Source: Tritrichomonas musculus
Lineage: Eukaryota; Parabasalia; Tritrichomonadida; Tritrichomonadidae
Assembly: GCA_039105265.1 (NCBI GenBank)
Contig: JAPFFF010000005.1
Span: 5,317,501-5,381,500 of the forward strand
DNA length: 64,000 nucleotides
Direction of reading: 5' to 3'
Position 1 is the stretch's first letter, and every line of letters begins with the position of its first letter. The notes under the pieces are model-generated. The model was not told the origin of the DNA. It was given only the letters and a program-made list of their open reading frames with translations, and ran no database searches. Positions 63,967 to 64,000 of this stretch are shown here, piece after piece. The translations under genes and the position numbers were made by a program.

Positions 63967-64000
63967 TTACTCGCCAGAATCAAATAACGATTCAACGAAA
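63967..64000 (-). CDS. possible 3' end of a convergent gene (partial)
   Basis: On the minus strand the frame entering from the right edge reads FVESLFDSGE and stops at TAA (63967-63969). A short acidic C-terminus next to a convergent gene is plausible, but ten codons cannot prove it. Confidence 0.3.
   Translation of the reverse strand, partial: FVESLFDSGE

Noticed and set aside
1-64000. Genome-wide reassignment of TAA/TAG to Gln
   Set aside because: All intact genes here end at TAA or TAG (for example the BspA-like, adaptor-region and MFS genes) without read-through homology, so the host uses the standard code.

Overview
The window is AT-rich eukaryotic DNA from a trichomonad parabasalid, most probably a Tritrichomonas-type organism. 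The evidence is a short [2Fe-2S] ferredoxin with a hydrogenosome-type presequence, a giant BspA-like leucine-rich-repeat surface protein with one C-terminal membrane helix, initiator-like TCA(C/T)TT motifs 8-12 bases before several ATGs, no recognisable introns, and many kinds of DNA transposon. The genus is inferred, not proven.

Layout. 1-3.1 kb (minus strand): the gamma-adaptin large subunit of an AP-1 type clathrin adaptor, cut by the window edge, then hydrogenosomal ferredoxin. 3.1-8.5 kb: a gene-poor tract of MITE-like inverted-repeat elements, a GC-cored hairpin, a small leucine-zipper-like ORF and a broken copy of the 3' end of the gene at 22 kb. 8.6-16.8 kb: an unknown 217-aa gene and the 2195-aa BspA-like protein. 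16.8-21.9 kb: a nest of transposons inserted inside one another. 22.0-28.4 kb (minus): a very large TPR protein with a CHAT-like C-terminus. 29.6-38.7 kb: the most striking object, a 9.2-kb Mutator-like element whose inverted arms contain about 15 and about 30 head-to-tail copies of a 130-bp repeat around one intact transposase. 38.9-40.3 kb: a large palindrome. 41.2-43.7 kb: a protein kinase/Sel1-repeat gene broken by a frameshift and a nonsense codon. 43.9 kb: tRNA-Gln(CTG). 44.2-48.0 kb: an asteroid/FAM120-like protein and a PDI-like ER protein. 48-55.7 kb: a graveyard with remnants of a pogo-like transposase, a second Mutator-like transposase and a Fic-domain gene, plus two further MITEs. 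56.2-63.9 kb: a compact run of plus-strand genes (coiled-coil acidic protein, MFS transporter, FSH-type serine hydrolase, PP2A B56 subunit, unknown zinc-binding-like protein) and possibly the 3' end of a convergent gene at the right edge.

The intact genes are unrelated housekeeping, membrane-traffic, redox and surface functions and do not form one pathway. Accessory DNA is concentrated in 3-8, 17-22, 29-41 and 48-55 kb. The most unusual signals are the satellite-armed Mutator-like element, four-level nested insertion with readable target-site duplications, two same-length MITE copies with perfect 8-bp target duplications, and a Fic reading frame interrupted only by TAA/TAG until one 1-base frameshift, with a TGA at its end.
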